Positions 6,979 through 15,594 are shown, counted from the first letter of the stretch. The stretch: 33,996 bases of DNA from Pseudoalteromonas shioyasakiensis (GCF_024518675.1 NZ_JANIGL010000011.1:1-33996); one strand, 5' to 3'. Notes: generated by a model not told the origin, from the sequence alone. Translations and numbers: made by a program.

Positions 6979-7452
6979 TTAATAAACACTTGCCGAATTA
7001 CCTGCAACTTTAACACATTTATTGCTGCTACACTGCGCTGCTGGCGCTGTAAGATGCTGGCAAATACTCATCATTCCGGTTTGAGCATTAAGTTGGCTTT
7101 CTAGAGAGGTGATACGTTTTGCTATTTGCTCAACTTTTTCGCTATCGCTGTTTTTAGTTGAGAACACTAAGTAGCTACTTGGGCCTCCACAGGCTCTACT
7201 ACCAACAGGTAACACTTGGCATTGTGCGCTGGTATCACAGCTTAAATCAGCAGTGAGAGACTTTAATTGAGCGTGGGCAGCTTGAATTGAATCTTTTGAT
7301 ATGGTCTCACTTTGGCTATCAATAGCCACGGCTTGATTATTTTTCGATAAAACAGTGGGGGCAGGTTTTAATTGCTCAGCTTCAGGTGTTGCTGCGTCAG
7401 AGCAACCAGCAATAAAAAGCGGTAATAAAACAGCACATAATGAAAAGCGCAT
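6979..7452 (-). CDS. Cys-containing lipoprotein, first of a tandem pair
   Basis: 157 residues with lipobox FIAGC near residue 17. After a Ser/Ala/Gln-rich linker comes the domain with the motif RACGGPSSYLVFS, shared with the downstream paralogue, and four conserved Cys (SCDTSAQC, RACGG, SICQH) plus the C-terminal CSSNKC. The function is not recognised; disulphide-bonded periplasmic domains of this size are often inhibitors or binding modules (inference only). AAAGGT precedes ATG 7452. An inverted repeat at 7464-7488 lies just upstream. Confidence 0.82.
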   Translation of the reverse strand: MRFSLCAVLLPLFIAGCSDAATPEAEQLKPAPTVLSKNNQAVAIDSQSETISKDSIQAAHAQLKSLTADLSCDTSAQCQVLPVGSRACGGPSSYLVFSTKNSDSEKVEQIAKRITSLESQLNAQTGMMSICQHLTAPAAQCSSNKCVKVAGNSASVY

Positions 7453-7463
7453 AACTAACCTTT

Positions 7464-7488
7464 ATAGTGATTAACAAGTAATCACTAT
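7464..7488 (-). promoter_or_regulatory. Inverted repeat upstream of the lipoprotein pair
   Basis: ATAGTGATT (7464-7472) and AATCACTAT (7480-7488) form perfect 9-bp arms with a 7-bp spacer, ending 11 bp before the start codon. The long perfect symmetry suggests either an operator near the transcription start or a 5'-leader hairpin that would hide the ribosome site. No further copy was noticed in the window. Confidence 0.5.
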
Positions 7489-7539
7489 CATACACTTTGC
7501 ACATGGCACAGCAATAAAAACTATTACATTCAAAAAGGT

Positions 7540-7570
7540 AAACCCGTTACTTAAATAAAGTAACGGGTTT
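7540..7570 (-). terminator. Terminator of fumC
   Basis: Arms AAACCCGTTACTT (7540-7552) and AAGTAACGGGTTT (7558-7570) are perfect over 13 bp with a 5-nt loop. On the minus strand the hairpin is followed by ACCTTTTTG, so it should end the fumC transcript 11 bp after its stop. Confidence 0.8.
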
Positions 7571-7580
7571 CATCGGTAGC

Positions 7581-8957
7581 TTATAAACCGCCTTGGGTAA
7601 GCTTGGTAGGGTTCAGTAATTTTTCAAGCTCAGCACGCGATAGTTCGGTTTCTTGCTCTGCTACATCAATAATTGGTTGGCCACTTTGGTAGGCCTGTTT
7701 AGCAATTTTAGCTGCTTTTGCATAGCCTATGACTGGGTTTAAAGCAGTAACGAGAATAGGGTTTTTTGCTAATGCCTTATCAATATTTGATTGATTAACC
7801 TTAAATGTACGAATGGCCTTATCTGCTAGTGCGCGGCTGCTGTTGGCTAGTAGCTCTATACTTTGCAAAATATTATAAGCAATGACAGGCAACATGACAT
7901 TCAGTTCAAAGTTACCCGACTGCCCTGCAACAGTGATCGTTGCATCATTACCAATCACTTGTGCGCTTACCATTGCAGCGGCTTCTGGGATCACTGGGTT
8001 CACTTTACCCGGCATAATAGATGAGCCAGGTTGTAATGCTTCAAGCTCAATTTCACCTAACCCTGCGAGTGGGCCTGAGTTCATCCAGCGTAGATCATTG
8101 GCAATTTTCATTTGTGCTACGGCAAGTACTTTTAATTGCCCAGATAATGAAACAATGGCGTCTTGTGAGCCAATGTTGTAGAAAAAGTTTTTACTTGGTG
8201 TAAAGCGTATACCCACATTAGTGGTTAGGTTTTTACAAAACTGTTCGGCGAATTTTGGATCTGCATTTACGCCGGTTCCTACTGCTGTGCCGCCTTGTGC
8301 CAAGGCTGATACACCATCTAAACTATGACGAATAGCCGCCATAGCTGTATCCACTTGATGCTGCCATGTATTAAGAGTTTGATTAAAAGTAACCGGCATG
8401 GCATCCATTAAATGCGTGCGGCCAGTTTTAACTATTTCACCTACTTCAGCTTTTTTACGCTCCAGCATTTGTGATAACTGATCTAGTGCGGGGAAAAGCT
8501 CATATACAACGTTGATAACACTACTAACGGCGATAGTGGTTGGGATCACATCATTTGAGCTTTGCCCCATATTGACATCATCATTAGGATGAACTAAATC
8601 GTCGTTATAACGGCTGGCAAGTGTTGCTATTACTTCATTGGCATTCATATTAGTACTTGTGCCAGAGCCGGTTTGAAATACATCAATCGGGAACTGCTCT
8701 AAATGCTGGCCATCAATAACTTCTTGGCATGCGCGTTCTATAGCTTGAGCTTTTTTCTTATCTAAGTGGCCTAACTCACAGTTACTTTGTGCTGCAGCTT
8801 GTTTAACATAAGCTAAGGCGGTAATAAATTGTTTAGGCATAGCTAAACCACTAATACTAAAGTTATTAACCGCGCGTTGTGTTTGTGCTTGATAAAGGGC
8901 ATCGGCTGGTACTTGTAGTTCGCCCATGCTGTCGGTTTCAGTTCTATACTCGCTCAT
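7581..8957 (-). CDS. fumC: Fumarate hydratase class II
   Basis: A 458-residue full-length class II fumarase, which interconverts fumarate and malate in the TCA cycle. The superfamily signature GSSIMPGKVNP is intact and is preceded by SGPLAGLGEIELEALQ. The substrate-site motifs GSGTSTNMNANEVIA and QSSNDVIPT are also present. Class II enzymes need no Fe-S cluster, so they replace class I enzymes when iron is short or oxidants are present. That fits its position 8 bp behind a small gene carrying a Fur box, as in the P. aeruginosa fagA-fumC-orfX-sodA operon. No sod gene follows here. AGGAG precedes ATG 8957; a terminator follows. Confidence 0.97.
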   Translation of the reverse strand: MSEYRTETDSMGELQVPADALYQAQTQRAVNNFSISGLAMPKQFITALAYVKQAAAQSNCELGHLDKKKAQAIERACQEVIDGQHLEQFPIDVFQTGSGTSTNMNANEVIATLASRYNDDLVHPNDDVNMGQSSNDVIPTTIAVSSVINVVYELFPALDQLSQMLERKKAEVGEIVKTGRTHLMDAMPVTFNQTLNTWQHQVDTAMAAIRHSLDGVSALAQGGTAVGTGVNADPKFAEQFCKNLTTNVGIRFTPSKNFFYNIGSQDAIVSLSGQLKVLAVAQMKIANDLRWMNSGPLAGLGEIELEALQPGSSIMPGKVNPVIPEAAAMVSAQVIGNDATITVAGQSGNFELNVMLPVIAYNILQSIELLANSSRALADKAIRTFKVNQSNIDKALAKNPILVTALNPVIGYAKAAKIAKQAYQSGQPIIDVAEQETELSRAELEKLLNPTKLTQGGL

Positions 8958-8965
8958 AAAAGCTC

Positions 8966-9331
8966 CTAAAAAGGGTTGAATTCGTGACTGAGAATGCGTG
9001 CTTCTCGTTCAAGGATAAGATATTTTTCGTTACCGTTATGGGTTTTATAAAAACGTTTTAACGCCAATAAGGGTTTGTATAGTTGTTCTGAACATTGCTT
9101 ACGTATTGCGCAATGAATTAAAGAATCGCACATTTTATTAAGAATTTCATGGAAAGTGCGTCTTAAATAGAGCTCTTGCAGCAAGATACTTTGGCTTTTT
9201 TCGTAGTAGCGAGCGGCGCTCAGGCCTGCTTCAATATAGTTTGCAACTAAAGCGGGGGCATGTAGGCCTGGGCGTTGGCAAACACACTTCATCTGTTGTT
9301 GGTAATAAAGCATTGCTTGGTGTTCGTACAT
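8966..9331 (-). CDS. FagA-like protein, Fur-controlled, upstream of fumC
   Basis: 121 residues, soluble and probably all-helical, basic, with several Cys (CVCQRPG near residue 16). No enzyme motif is visible. Its place immediately upstream of fumC and downstream of a Fur box matches the fagA gene of the Pseudomonas fagA-fumC operon, so I call it FagA-like by context and size; the sequence likeness is not verified. ATG 9331 lies directly after a T7 tract and has no Shine-Dalgarno sequence. ATGs at 9313 and 9292 are alternatives but are no better supplied. The transcript may be nearly leaderless. Confidence 0.68.
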   Translation of the reverse strand: MYEHQAMLYYQQQMKCVCQRPGLHAPALVANYIEAGLSAARYYEKSQSILLQELYLRRTFHEILNKMCDSLIHCAIRKQCSEQLYKPLLALKRFYKTHNGNEKYLILEREARILSHEFNPF

Positions 9332-9385
9332 AAAAAAACCGAATAACTTTAACGATAATTATTATCATTACAGTTATTCGGTTTT
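9332..9385 (-). terminator. Hairpin with T7 tract, terminator for the upstream 60-aa gene
   Basis: Perfect 14-bp arms AAAACCGAATAACT (plus strand 9335-9348) and AGTTATTCGGTTTT (9372-9385) enclose a 23-nt loop. On the minus strand seven Ts follow. It lies 43 bp after the stop of the 60-aa gene, so it probably terminates that transcript. The loop contains the Fur box of the next gene, whose start codon follows the T tract immediately. Confidence 0.65.
9351..9369 (-). promoter_or_regulatory. Fur box of the fagA-like/fumC operon
   Basis: On the minus strand AATGATAATAATTATCGTT is a near-perfect 9-1-9 palindrome and matches the Fur consensus (GATAAT repeats). A possible -35 TTGCAC lies at 9392-9387, with AATGAT as -10 at 9369-9364 after a 17-bp spacer, so bound Fur would cover the -10. 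The expected start of transcription is near 9357, inside the hairpin loop. Repression in iron excess and induction in iron starvation are inferred from this overlap. Confidence 0.82.
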
Positions 9386-9428
9386 GGTGCAAGTTTGATT
9401 CGGTAAAACCTGCAGAAAATTTAAAAGA

Positions 9429-9611
9429 TTAATTGTAACCAAGAATAAAAATTTGATCTGTTTCATGTTTTTTCAAAGCCTTTGTTTGTTGATTTGATTG
9501 TGATAATAAATCAATGACAGTGGCTCTTTCATCGCAGAGCGTTTTCTCTGTTTCAGGCTTTTCGCTTGCTGCTAGCGCGGCATCTAGTGCGCTGTAGGGT
9601 GATACATACAT
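9429..9611 (-). CDS. Small hypothetical protein, 60 aa
   Basis: A 60-residue hydrophilic protein with no signal or membrane segment and no motif I recognise; the first half is Ala/Glu-rich and probably helical. It has a strong ribosome site GGAGAAG six bases before ATG 9611, and a terminator-like hairpin 43 bp after its stop, which together make a real monocistronic gene likely. Its direction is the same as the Fur-regulated pair downstream. Confidence 0.6.
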   Translation of the reverse strand: MYVSPYSALDAALAASEKPETEKTLCDERATVIDLLSQSNQQTKALKKHETDQIFILGYN

Positions 9612-9791
9612 GGTCTTCTCCTATTTATGGGTTCAGATAAGTTATTGCATAAGCCATACCAACTTAAGTATAATTTATAACTTTATGATTTTTATGGAAT
9701 TAAATTTAATGCGGATTTTTTGACACGACAAAGGTCGCTAAATTTGCTTTACTATTGTGCATAAATTCCTGATTGTGGTGCGTAAAAAAGA

Positions 9792-10385
9792 ATGAATAAA
9801 CCATTTTCTCAAGCTTGTGAAAATAATAAAGGGCCAATATTAGCTGTATTGCAGCAGTACTTTGCTGATACACAGGAGGTCTTAGAAGTTGGCTCAGGCA
9901 CGGGTCAACATAGTGTACATTTTGCAGCACATTTAACACATTTACAGTGGCATACCAGTGATAGACCAATTAACCATGTAGGTATACAGCAATGGTTGGA
10001 TGATGCACAACTAAGCAATTTGCATTCACCTTTAACGTTAGATCTAAATCACGATTGGCCAGTAGAAACTGTTGAAGCTATTTATACTGCCAATACTTTA
10101 CATATTGTAAGCTGGCAATTAGTTGAGCGTTTTTTTGCCGGTGTAAAACAGCATTTAGCACCAGCGGGTATAGTATGTATTTATGGCCCATTTAAATACC
10201 AAGGGCAATTTACCAGCGAAAGTAATCAGCGCTTTGATGAATTTTTAAAGCAGCAGGATAGCCAAAGTGGTATCCGCGATATTGAATTGATAACGCAACT
10301 AGCGCAGCGCGCTGGCTTTACTCTGCTTAGCGATAACCAAATGCCTGCAAACAATCAGTTGTTGGTGTTTAAGCGTCACGCTTAA
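9792..10385 (+). CDS. DUF938 SAM-dependent methyltransferase-like protein
   Basis: 197 residues with a class I methyltransferase core. Motif I is VLEVGSGTGQHSVHFA at about 34-49. The strand-2 acidic end and SDRP follow, then the DLNHDWP and TANTLHIVSWQ stretch, and IYGPFKYQGQFTSESNQRFD, which is characteristic of DUF938. The substrate is unknown; the enzyme is cytoplasmic. It is transcribed alone on the plus strand and overlaps the opposing DUF482 gene by 17 bp at the 3' end, so the two are convergent. The ATG 9792 start has only an A-rich AAAAAAG upstream. Confidence 0.88.
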   Translation: MNKPFSQACENNKGPILAVLQQYFADTQEVLEVGSGTGQHSVHFAAHLTHLQWHTSDRPINHVGIQQWLDDAQLSNLHSPLTLDLNHDWPVETVEAIYTANTLHIVSWQLVERFFAGVKQHLAPAGIVCIYGPFKYQGQFTSESNQRFDEFLKQQDSQSGIRDIELITQLAQRAGFTLLSDNQMPANNQLLVFKRHA

Positions 10386-11511
10386 AGGGCAGCAGGGTTT
10401 CACAATGTTGCTGATAAACTAAAGTGTGTTGCTGTTCTCGCTTTAGAAAATCAGCAATTGCGAGACTAAAATCGTGATCTACTATGGTGTGAATTGAGTG
10501 AGTAAACACGGGCTCAAAACCACGTGCTATTTTATGCTCACCTTGTGCACCAGAATGAAAACAGCTTAGTTTATTGCTAATACAGTACTCAATGCCTTGG
10601 TAGTAACACAGCTCAAAATGCAGACAATCTACTTCTTCACTGGCTCCCCAATAACGGCCGTATAACGTATTATCACTTTTAAAGCTCAGTGTTGCTGCGA
10701 TGACTTGCTCGTCTCTTATGGCATGCATGATGACAAGCTTATCTCGCATTAAGGCATGCAGTAAAATAAAAAACTCATGGTTTAAATAACCCATATGGCC
10801 AGAGCGTTTTAAGTAGGTTCGCTGATAGAACTCGCAAAATTGACTAATTACGTCATGGGTAATGTGTTCACCTTGTAACCATTGAATCGAGATGTTTTGA
10901 GCCGCTACTCTGTTGCGCTCTTTTTTTACTGCTTTGCGTTTTCTAGCGGTTAAGTTCTGTAAAAAACCAGCAAAATCTTCATAACTCCGGTTAAACCACT
11001 GAAACTGCACGCCGATACGGCCCATTGCATTAAGTGCAACAAACTCTTTCGCTTGCTGTTTTGGACAAAAGTTAATATGCCAACCTGACCAATTATGTTG
11101 CTGACATTGCTTATTAAGAGTTTCACAGATGTATTCATACACAGCTGTTGCATCAGCATGTTGTACTGCAATACGTTTGCCTTCAACGGGACTGAAAGGT
11201 GAGCCACACAGCCATTTTGGGTAATACGCTAAACCATGCTGTTGATAGGCTTCAGCCCAAGCCCAATCAAATACGTATTCACCATATGAGTGGCTTTTTA
11301 AATACCCAGGAGCGAGGGCGACGATTTGGTCATTTTGGTAAATAGCTAAGTGCAAAGGCTGCCAACCACTGGCTTTACTGACACATTGGCTTTGTTCTAG
11401 TGCAAATAAAAAAGCGTGGTCTGTAAAAGGGCTATCACCGAAAAAAGATTGCCAAAGTGCAGCGTCTAGTTCATTAATATTACTAAACCACTGGTGGCTA
11501 AATAACGACAT
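10369..11511 (-). CDS. DUF482 GNAT-like acyltransferase
   Basis: A 380-residue cytoplasmic protein of the DUF482 family, related to FemX-type/GNAT peptidyl or N-acyl transferases. Visible landmarks are FTDHAFLFALEQSQCV near the N-terminus, RKRKAVKKERNRVAAQ in the middle, and the C-terminal GNAT-like half with DNTLYGRYWGASEEVDCLHFELCYYQGIEYCI and HSGAQGEHKIARGFEP, which is highly typical. The substrate is not established. It follows the alpha/beta hydrolase gene by 11 bp and is the last gene of a minus-strand run that begins with a hybrid histidine kinase. The ribosome site before ATG 11511 is weak. Confidence 0.88.
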   Translation of the reverse strand: MSLFSHQWFSNINELDAALWQSFFGDSPFTDHAFLFALEQSQCVSKASGWQPLHLAIYQNDQIVALAPGYLKSHSYGEYVFDWAWAEAYQQHGLAYYPKWLCGSPFSPVEGKRIAVQHADATAVYEYICETLNKQCQQHNWSGWHINFCPKQQAKEFVALNAMGRIGVQFQWFNRSYEDFAGFLQNLTARKRKAVKKERNRVAAQNISIQWLQGEHITHDVISQFCEFYQRTYLKRSGHMGYLNHEFFILLHALMRDKLVIMHAIRDEQVIAATLSFKSDNTLYGRYWGASEEVDCLHFELCYYQGIEYCISNKLSCFHSGAQGEHKIARGFEPVFTHSIHTIVDHDFSLAIADFLKREQQHTLVYQQHCETLLPFKRDA

Positions 11512-11522
11512 AGTGAGTGCTT

Positions 11523-12902
11523 CTATTGTTGTTCAATTACGTGTAAAAACTGCTGTATTTGACGGCTTAGCTCGTGAAAATAAGGGTTATATGTTAACCG
11601 TTGCAAGGGTTTATATTGTGCTAAATTTGCAGCGGTTCGTTCGCCGACGTTGGGCTGCTTCGTTGTTTTGCATAGGTTATAGAGTTTTTCATCATCTAGG
11701 TAGCTACCACAATTACGGTAGCTGCCTGCGAGCCCGTAATGTGGGTTAGTTGGAGCGTTGACTACGGCAATGTGGGAAATACCACGGATATCTTTACAAT
11801 CATGATGTGAGCATTGTGGGTTATAAATAGTGTAATCGCTGGCAAAGCCTGCAGGTATAGCGTGTTTATCGCCATAGAGTACTAAAGTATCAAACTGAGT
11901 ACTTGGCCGATCCTCTTTATTGTGCAAGGTGTTGAGAAGAGCCAAGGTGGCTTGAGTATCAATAGTGGAATCGATATCACTTAAAACACTAAATACTGGA
12001 ATATTCGGCAATTTACGTTTTGCTAGACTTGTTAGTTCAATGGTGCTCATAGCGTCATCTGCTGCGGCAGCTGCATTCCAAGGAAATGATTCATACTTGG
12101 CAAAGTCTATGTCAGCATCTTCGTCTACCCAGTCTACAAATGGAATTAAATCAATCCATTTTGCTAACCAGCCATTTTTATTATGGGGCTCACTGGCCGG
12201 TGAAAATAGCATTAAAGCTTTTATTTTGTCATCAACGGGCTGAGTCGTTAAATAGTTAACCAATAAGGCGGCTCCAGTTGAGTAACCGCCCAATACTACG
12301 CTTTCATAATCCATTATTGTGCGTTTAATTGCGTAGTTAGCTGCTTGTTGCCATTGCTGTGCATTGATGTGCTGTAATGAGTCTGCCGCGGTGCCATGAC
12401 CCGGTAGTAGTATGGTTCTAACACTATAACCTTGTTGGTAATAAACCTGGGCTAAGTCATGAAAAGTAAATGGTGAATCAGTCAAGCCATGCACCAATAA
12501 TACGGCTTTGTCGTTATTGGGCTGACGCAGTTCAAAAGGAGCGATAATATCGGCAATGCTTGGAGCTTCTGGCCGTGAGCCTTGTTTAATTAGTTGTTTG
12601 TAAGTTGCTGTTAAAACAGGGCAAGGCATATTGCCTCGCGGGTTACTTAGTAAAATATGTTGATAGGCGGCGTCTAAGTATGTGTCAAAATCGGTATTCG
12701 ATTGATAAGAAACTATTTGTGCTGGTTGTTGTTTTGTAAAACGCAGTAAACCTTGATTCTTACTTTTAATGATAAAATCGAGATCCGTTAACTGACTAAG
12801 ACAATTTACATTGCCAGCAGCAAGCGCCATGGAGCTTGAAATCATTGCCACAACTAGACTAAGTGAGCGGAAAAAACCTTTAATTTTCATTGTTATCTGC
12901 AT
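11523..12902 (-). CDS. Secreted alpha/beta hydrolase (esterase/lysophospholipase-like)
   Basis: Up to 459 residues, with an N-terminal signal peptide (hydrophobic run ending SMALAAG). The alpha/beta-hydrolase core starts with the oxyanion strand AVLLVHGLTDSPFTFHDLA. The nucleophile elbow is GYSTG with Ser208 (Ser204 if ATG 12890 is used). SVLSDIDSTID could supply the acid and GISHIAVVNAP the His. The family covers lipases, esterases and lysophospholipases; the substrate is unknown. The start is uncertain: ATG 12902 or ATG 12890, both inside the end of the kinase gene, which overlaps it. The C-terminal region contains four or more Cys (PQCSHHDC), possibly disulphides. Confidence 0.85.
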   Translation of the reverse strand: MQITMKIKGFFRSLSLVVAMISSSMALAAGNVNCLSQLTDLDFIIKSKNQGLLRFTKQQPAQIVSYQSNTDFDTYLDAAYQHILLSNPRGNMPCPVLTATYKQLIKQGSRPEAPSIADIIAPFELRQPNNDKAVLLVHGLTDSPFTFHDLAQVYYQQGYSVRTILLPGHGTAADSLQHINAQQWQQAANYAIKRTIMDYESVVLGGYSTGAALLVNYLTTQPVDDKIKALMLFSPASEPHNKNGWLAKWIDLIPFVDWVDEDADIDFAKYESFPWNAAAAADDAMSTIELTSLAKRKLPNIPVFSVLSDIDSTIDTQATLALLNTLHNKEDRPSTQFDTLVLYGDKHAIPAGFASDYTIYNPQCSHHDCKDIRGISHIAVVNAPTNPHYGLAGSYRNCGSYLDDEKLYNLCKTTKQPNVGERTAANLAQYKPLQRLTYNPYFHELSRQIQQFLHVIEQQ

Positions 12903-15594
12903 ATTGTATTAAGCACTGTGTTAGCTTATCTAGTTCCAGTGGTTTTGCAAGGTGTTGGCTAAAGCCAATAGCTAATGCATGGGCTTTATCCTGTGGCATA
13001 ACGTCTGCTGTGAGTGCGATAATTGGTAGCTGATCGATGGCTTTAAATTGGCGAATTAGTGCGGTTGCTTTATAGCCATCCATCACCGGCATCTGGCAGT
13101 CCATAAGTACAATATCAAACTCATTTTGTTTTACTTGTTCAACGGCCTGCTCGCCATTTTCAACAACCGTTGGTATCACCCCTAATGAATCTAGCATAGC
13201 CTTTATCACTAGTTGATTAACTAAATTATCTTCAGCAACAAGCACTTTTAACTTGCTCATATCAACATGTGTTTTGAGATGGTGTGTTTTTTTTAGTATT
13301 GGGCATGTTGCAAGCTCAATACTAAAAGTAAACGTCGAGCCTTCGCCTTCTTTACTGTTAATTTGGATATCACCAGACATTAACAGGCTAAGTTCTTTCG
13401 CTATGGTTAAGCCTAGACCTGTGCCACCAAAGCGCCTTGAAGTAGAGTCATCAGCTTGAGTAAAGGCATCAAACAGTTTATCTTGCTCAGAAGCTGCGAT
13501 ACCAATACCTGTGTCTTTTACGCTGATAGCCAAACGCATCTTTTCATCGCTTACTTTTTTATAAGATGCGGTAATGCTCACGTCACCTTGATGCGTAAAT
13601 TTAATTGCATTACTACATAAATTTAAAAGAATTTGTTCGATTCGCATGGCGTCGCCTTCAAACCATACATCACTTGGTAGTTGATTATCGTAATGCCAAT
13701 TAATGCCTTTATTTTGGGCCGTTGATTTGAACATGCTATTCACACGTTCCAGCAAGCCATTTAAATCAAAAGGGCGGTGCTCTAACACTAATTTTTGAGA
13801 TTCAATTTTAGAAATATCTAATACGTCATTTACTAAGTTCAAAAGTGATTTTGAGGCTAAATTTATTTGATTAAGGTAGTGAGTTAGCGTTTCTAGGTTA
13901 TCTTCTTTTTTAGCTAAGCTCGAAAAGCCAATAACCGCATTTAATGGCGTACGAATTTCATGACTCATGTTTGCTAGAAAACGACTTTTAGCTTGGTTAG
14001 CCTCGTCAGATTGCTTTTTTGCCGCTTCAAGTGAGCGAGTACGCTCGGTTACGAGCCTAGATAGTGCGATATGTTGATGATTAAATAATAATAAAACCAT
14101 GAGAATGAGACTACAAACACCGACCTGCAATACAAGTAAAAATAAGGTGAGTTGGTTGGTGTAATGAGGGATAAATTCATCTTTTATAGTTAAGTCGACT
14201 GACCAAGTTTGACCAGAAAAATCAATCTCAATTGTTGAAAATTTTTCGTTAGTAATGGCTGCAGCTTGATGGTTTTTAAAAAAAGCAGGCTTATTTTTAT
14301 CTTCGTAGATAGAAATATTGAACATGTCTATTTGTTCTTTAGTCATCGCTTTTTCAATAATATTGTGTACTAAAAACACGCCCGTTGCATACCCTTTAAT
14401 TTCAGCATGTTTATCTATCTCTTTATATACAGGGGCAAAGAGTAAATAGGCAGGTTCTGGTTGTTCAGTTTGCACTAGTTGAATGATTTTGGTACCCACG
14501 GGCTGATGTTTTATGCTCGGATCTAATAGTGTTTGGCGTCTATCGGCGCGAGAAAACAGATTAAAGCCAAGAGCAGACTGATTTTGAGTGAATGGGGCTA
14601 TATATTTTACTACAACTAGTGGGTCGTCCGTGGTTAAAGGCTCACCTTTAACTTCAATATCCATATGATAGATCGTTCGTAACTCATCGGTGAGCGTTGG
14701 CAGCTGTTGTTGAGTTATTTTTTCATTCCAAGATAGAGCTTTTATAAAGTCATGCTTGGATAGAAGTTCCGATGCGGAGCTATAAAACTCTTGCAGTGTT
14801 AAATTGGGGTTGGATTGCATTTGGCTTGCAAGACTTTGCACGGCAATTTGACTGCGGTTCAAGTAACGAAACAAGCTGTTTTCAATGATTAATGCCTCAC
14901 GTTTGGCTATTTGCAGTGCATTAGAACTACTTTCTTGATTATATAGTTTAGTTGTTGTAGCGACCGAAACCAATAATACCAAGCAAACAAAAATGGTTGG
15001 TAAGGGTGAAACATAATGTTGTTTATTTTTAGGTTGTAATAAGGCTAACAAAAGTGGGGTGGTAATTAGCACTCCTAATACATCACCTAGCCACCAATAA
15101 AGCACATTGCGCCAATGGTTATTGGCACTATAAGCCGGATTAAGCTCACTCAGAGCATAAACGCCAATATTGGCTGATATCAGGCTGACAGTAACGCCAA
15201 CAACTAAAATAAAATAGATAATTGATTTACGGGTTTTGAGGTATAGAGGGTGCCCTAACCAATATTTTAATAAGCCAGCACCAACCATTGCTTGTAAAAC
15301 AGCCCCAAAACCAATAAATACAGCCTCACTAAGCGTGTTACCTATTAGTACATTGTCACTGATTGAGCTATCACCAATACTTAAGTTGAACGCAAACGAG
15401 GCCAGAAAAAGGCCCGGAATAAAGCGCCACCACCATATAAAGCAACCAACAAGAGCAATCCCTGCGGGTAGCCATATAGGGATCACTTGAGACTGAAATG
15501 CAAAGCTAGTAAGTAACTTACCGGTAAAAAAATAAGCGGCAGTAAAAATGAGGTAAAAGCAAAGAGAGCTTAATGTGGAGTGAAAAACTTTCAC
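12880..15594 (-). CDS. MASE1-CHASE hybrid sensor histidine kinase
   Basis: 904 residues. The order is: a MASE1 membrane domain (about 8-190, typical IPIWLPAGIALVGC and YWWLGDVLGVLITTPLLL), a membrane helix, a periplasmic CHASE domain (about 225-440, with YHMDIEVKG), a membrane helix near 480-505, a HisKA domain with His545 in MSHEIRTPLNAVIGF, a HATPase with DTGIG and FGGTGLGLTI, and a C-terminal receiver with Asp832 in LMDCQMPVMDG. It should sense an extracellular small ligand and phosphorylate its own receiver; no separate Hpt or regulator gene is adjacent. The start is GTG 15594 with AAGGAT upstream. The hydrolase gene begins within its last codons, so the pair is co-translated. Confidence 0.93.
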   Translation of the reverse strand: MKVFHSTLSSLCFYLIFTAAYFFTGKLLTSFAFQSQVIPIWLPAGIALVGCFIWWWRFIPGLFLASFAFNLSIGDSSISDNVLIGNTLSEAVFIGFGAVLQAMVGAGLLKYWLGHPLYLKTRKSIIYFILVVGVTVSLISANIGVYALSELNPAYSANNHWRNVLYWWLGDVLGVLITTPLLLALLQPKNKQHYVSPLPTIFVCLVLLVSVATTTKLYNQESSSNALQIAKREALIIENSLFRYLNRSQIAVQSLASQMQSNPNLTLQEFYSSASELLSKHDFIKALSWNEKITQQQLPTLTDELRTIYHMDIEVKGEPLTTDDPLVVVKYIAPFTQNQSALGFNLFSRADRRQTLLDPSIKHQPVGTKIIQLVQTEQPEPAYLLFAPVYKEIDKHAEIKGYATGVFLVHNIIEKAMTKEQIDMFNISIYEDKNKPAFFKNHQAAAITNEKFSTIEIDFSGQTWSVDLTIKDEFIPHYTNQLTLFLLVLQVGVCSLILMVLLLFNHQHIALSRLVTERTRSLEAAKKQSDEANQAKSRFLANMSHEIRTPLNAVIGFSSLAKKEDNLETLTHYLNQINLASKSLLNLVNDVLDISKIESQKLVLEHRPFDLNGLLERVNSMFKSTAQNKGINWHYDNQLPSDVWFEGDAMRIEQILLNLCSNAIKFTHQGDVSITASYKKVSDEKMRLAISVKDTGIGIAASEQDKLFDAFTQADDSTSRRFGGTGLGLTIAKELSLLMSGDIQINSKEGEGSTFTFSIELATCPILKKTHHLKTHVDMSKLKVLVAEDNLVNQLVIKAMLDSLGVIPTVVENGEQAVEQVKQNEFDIVLMDCQMPVMDGYKATALIRQFKAIDQLPIIALTADVMPQDKAHALAIGFSQHLAKPLELDKLTQCLIQYADNNEN

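Noticed and set aside
9706..9969. Minus-strand open frame overlapping the DUF938 gene start
   Set aside because: Overlaps a clear methyltransferase in antisense and shows no motif; it is a shadow.
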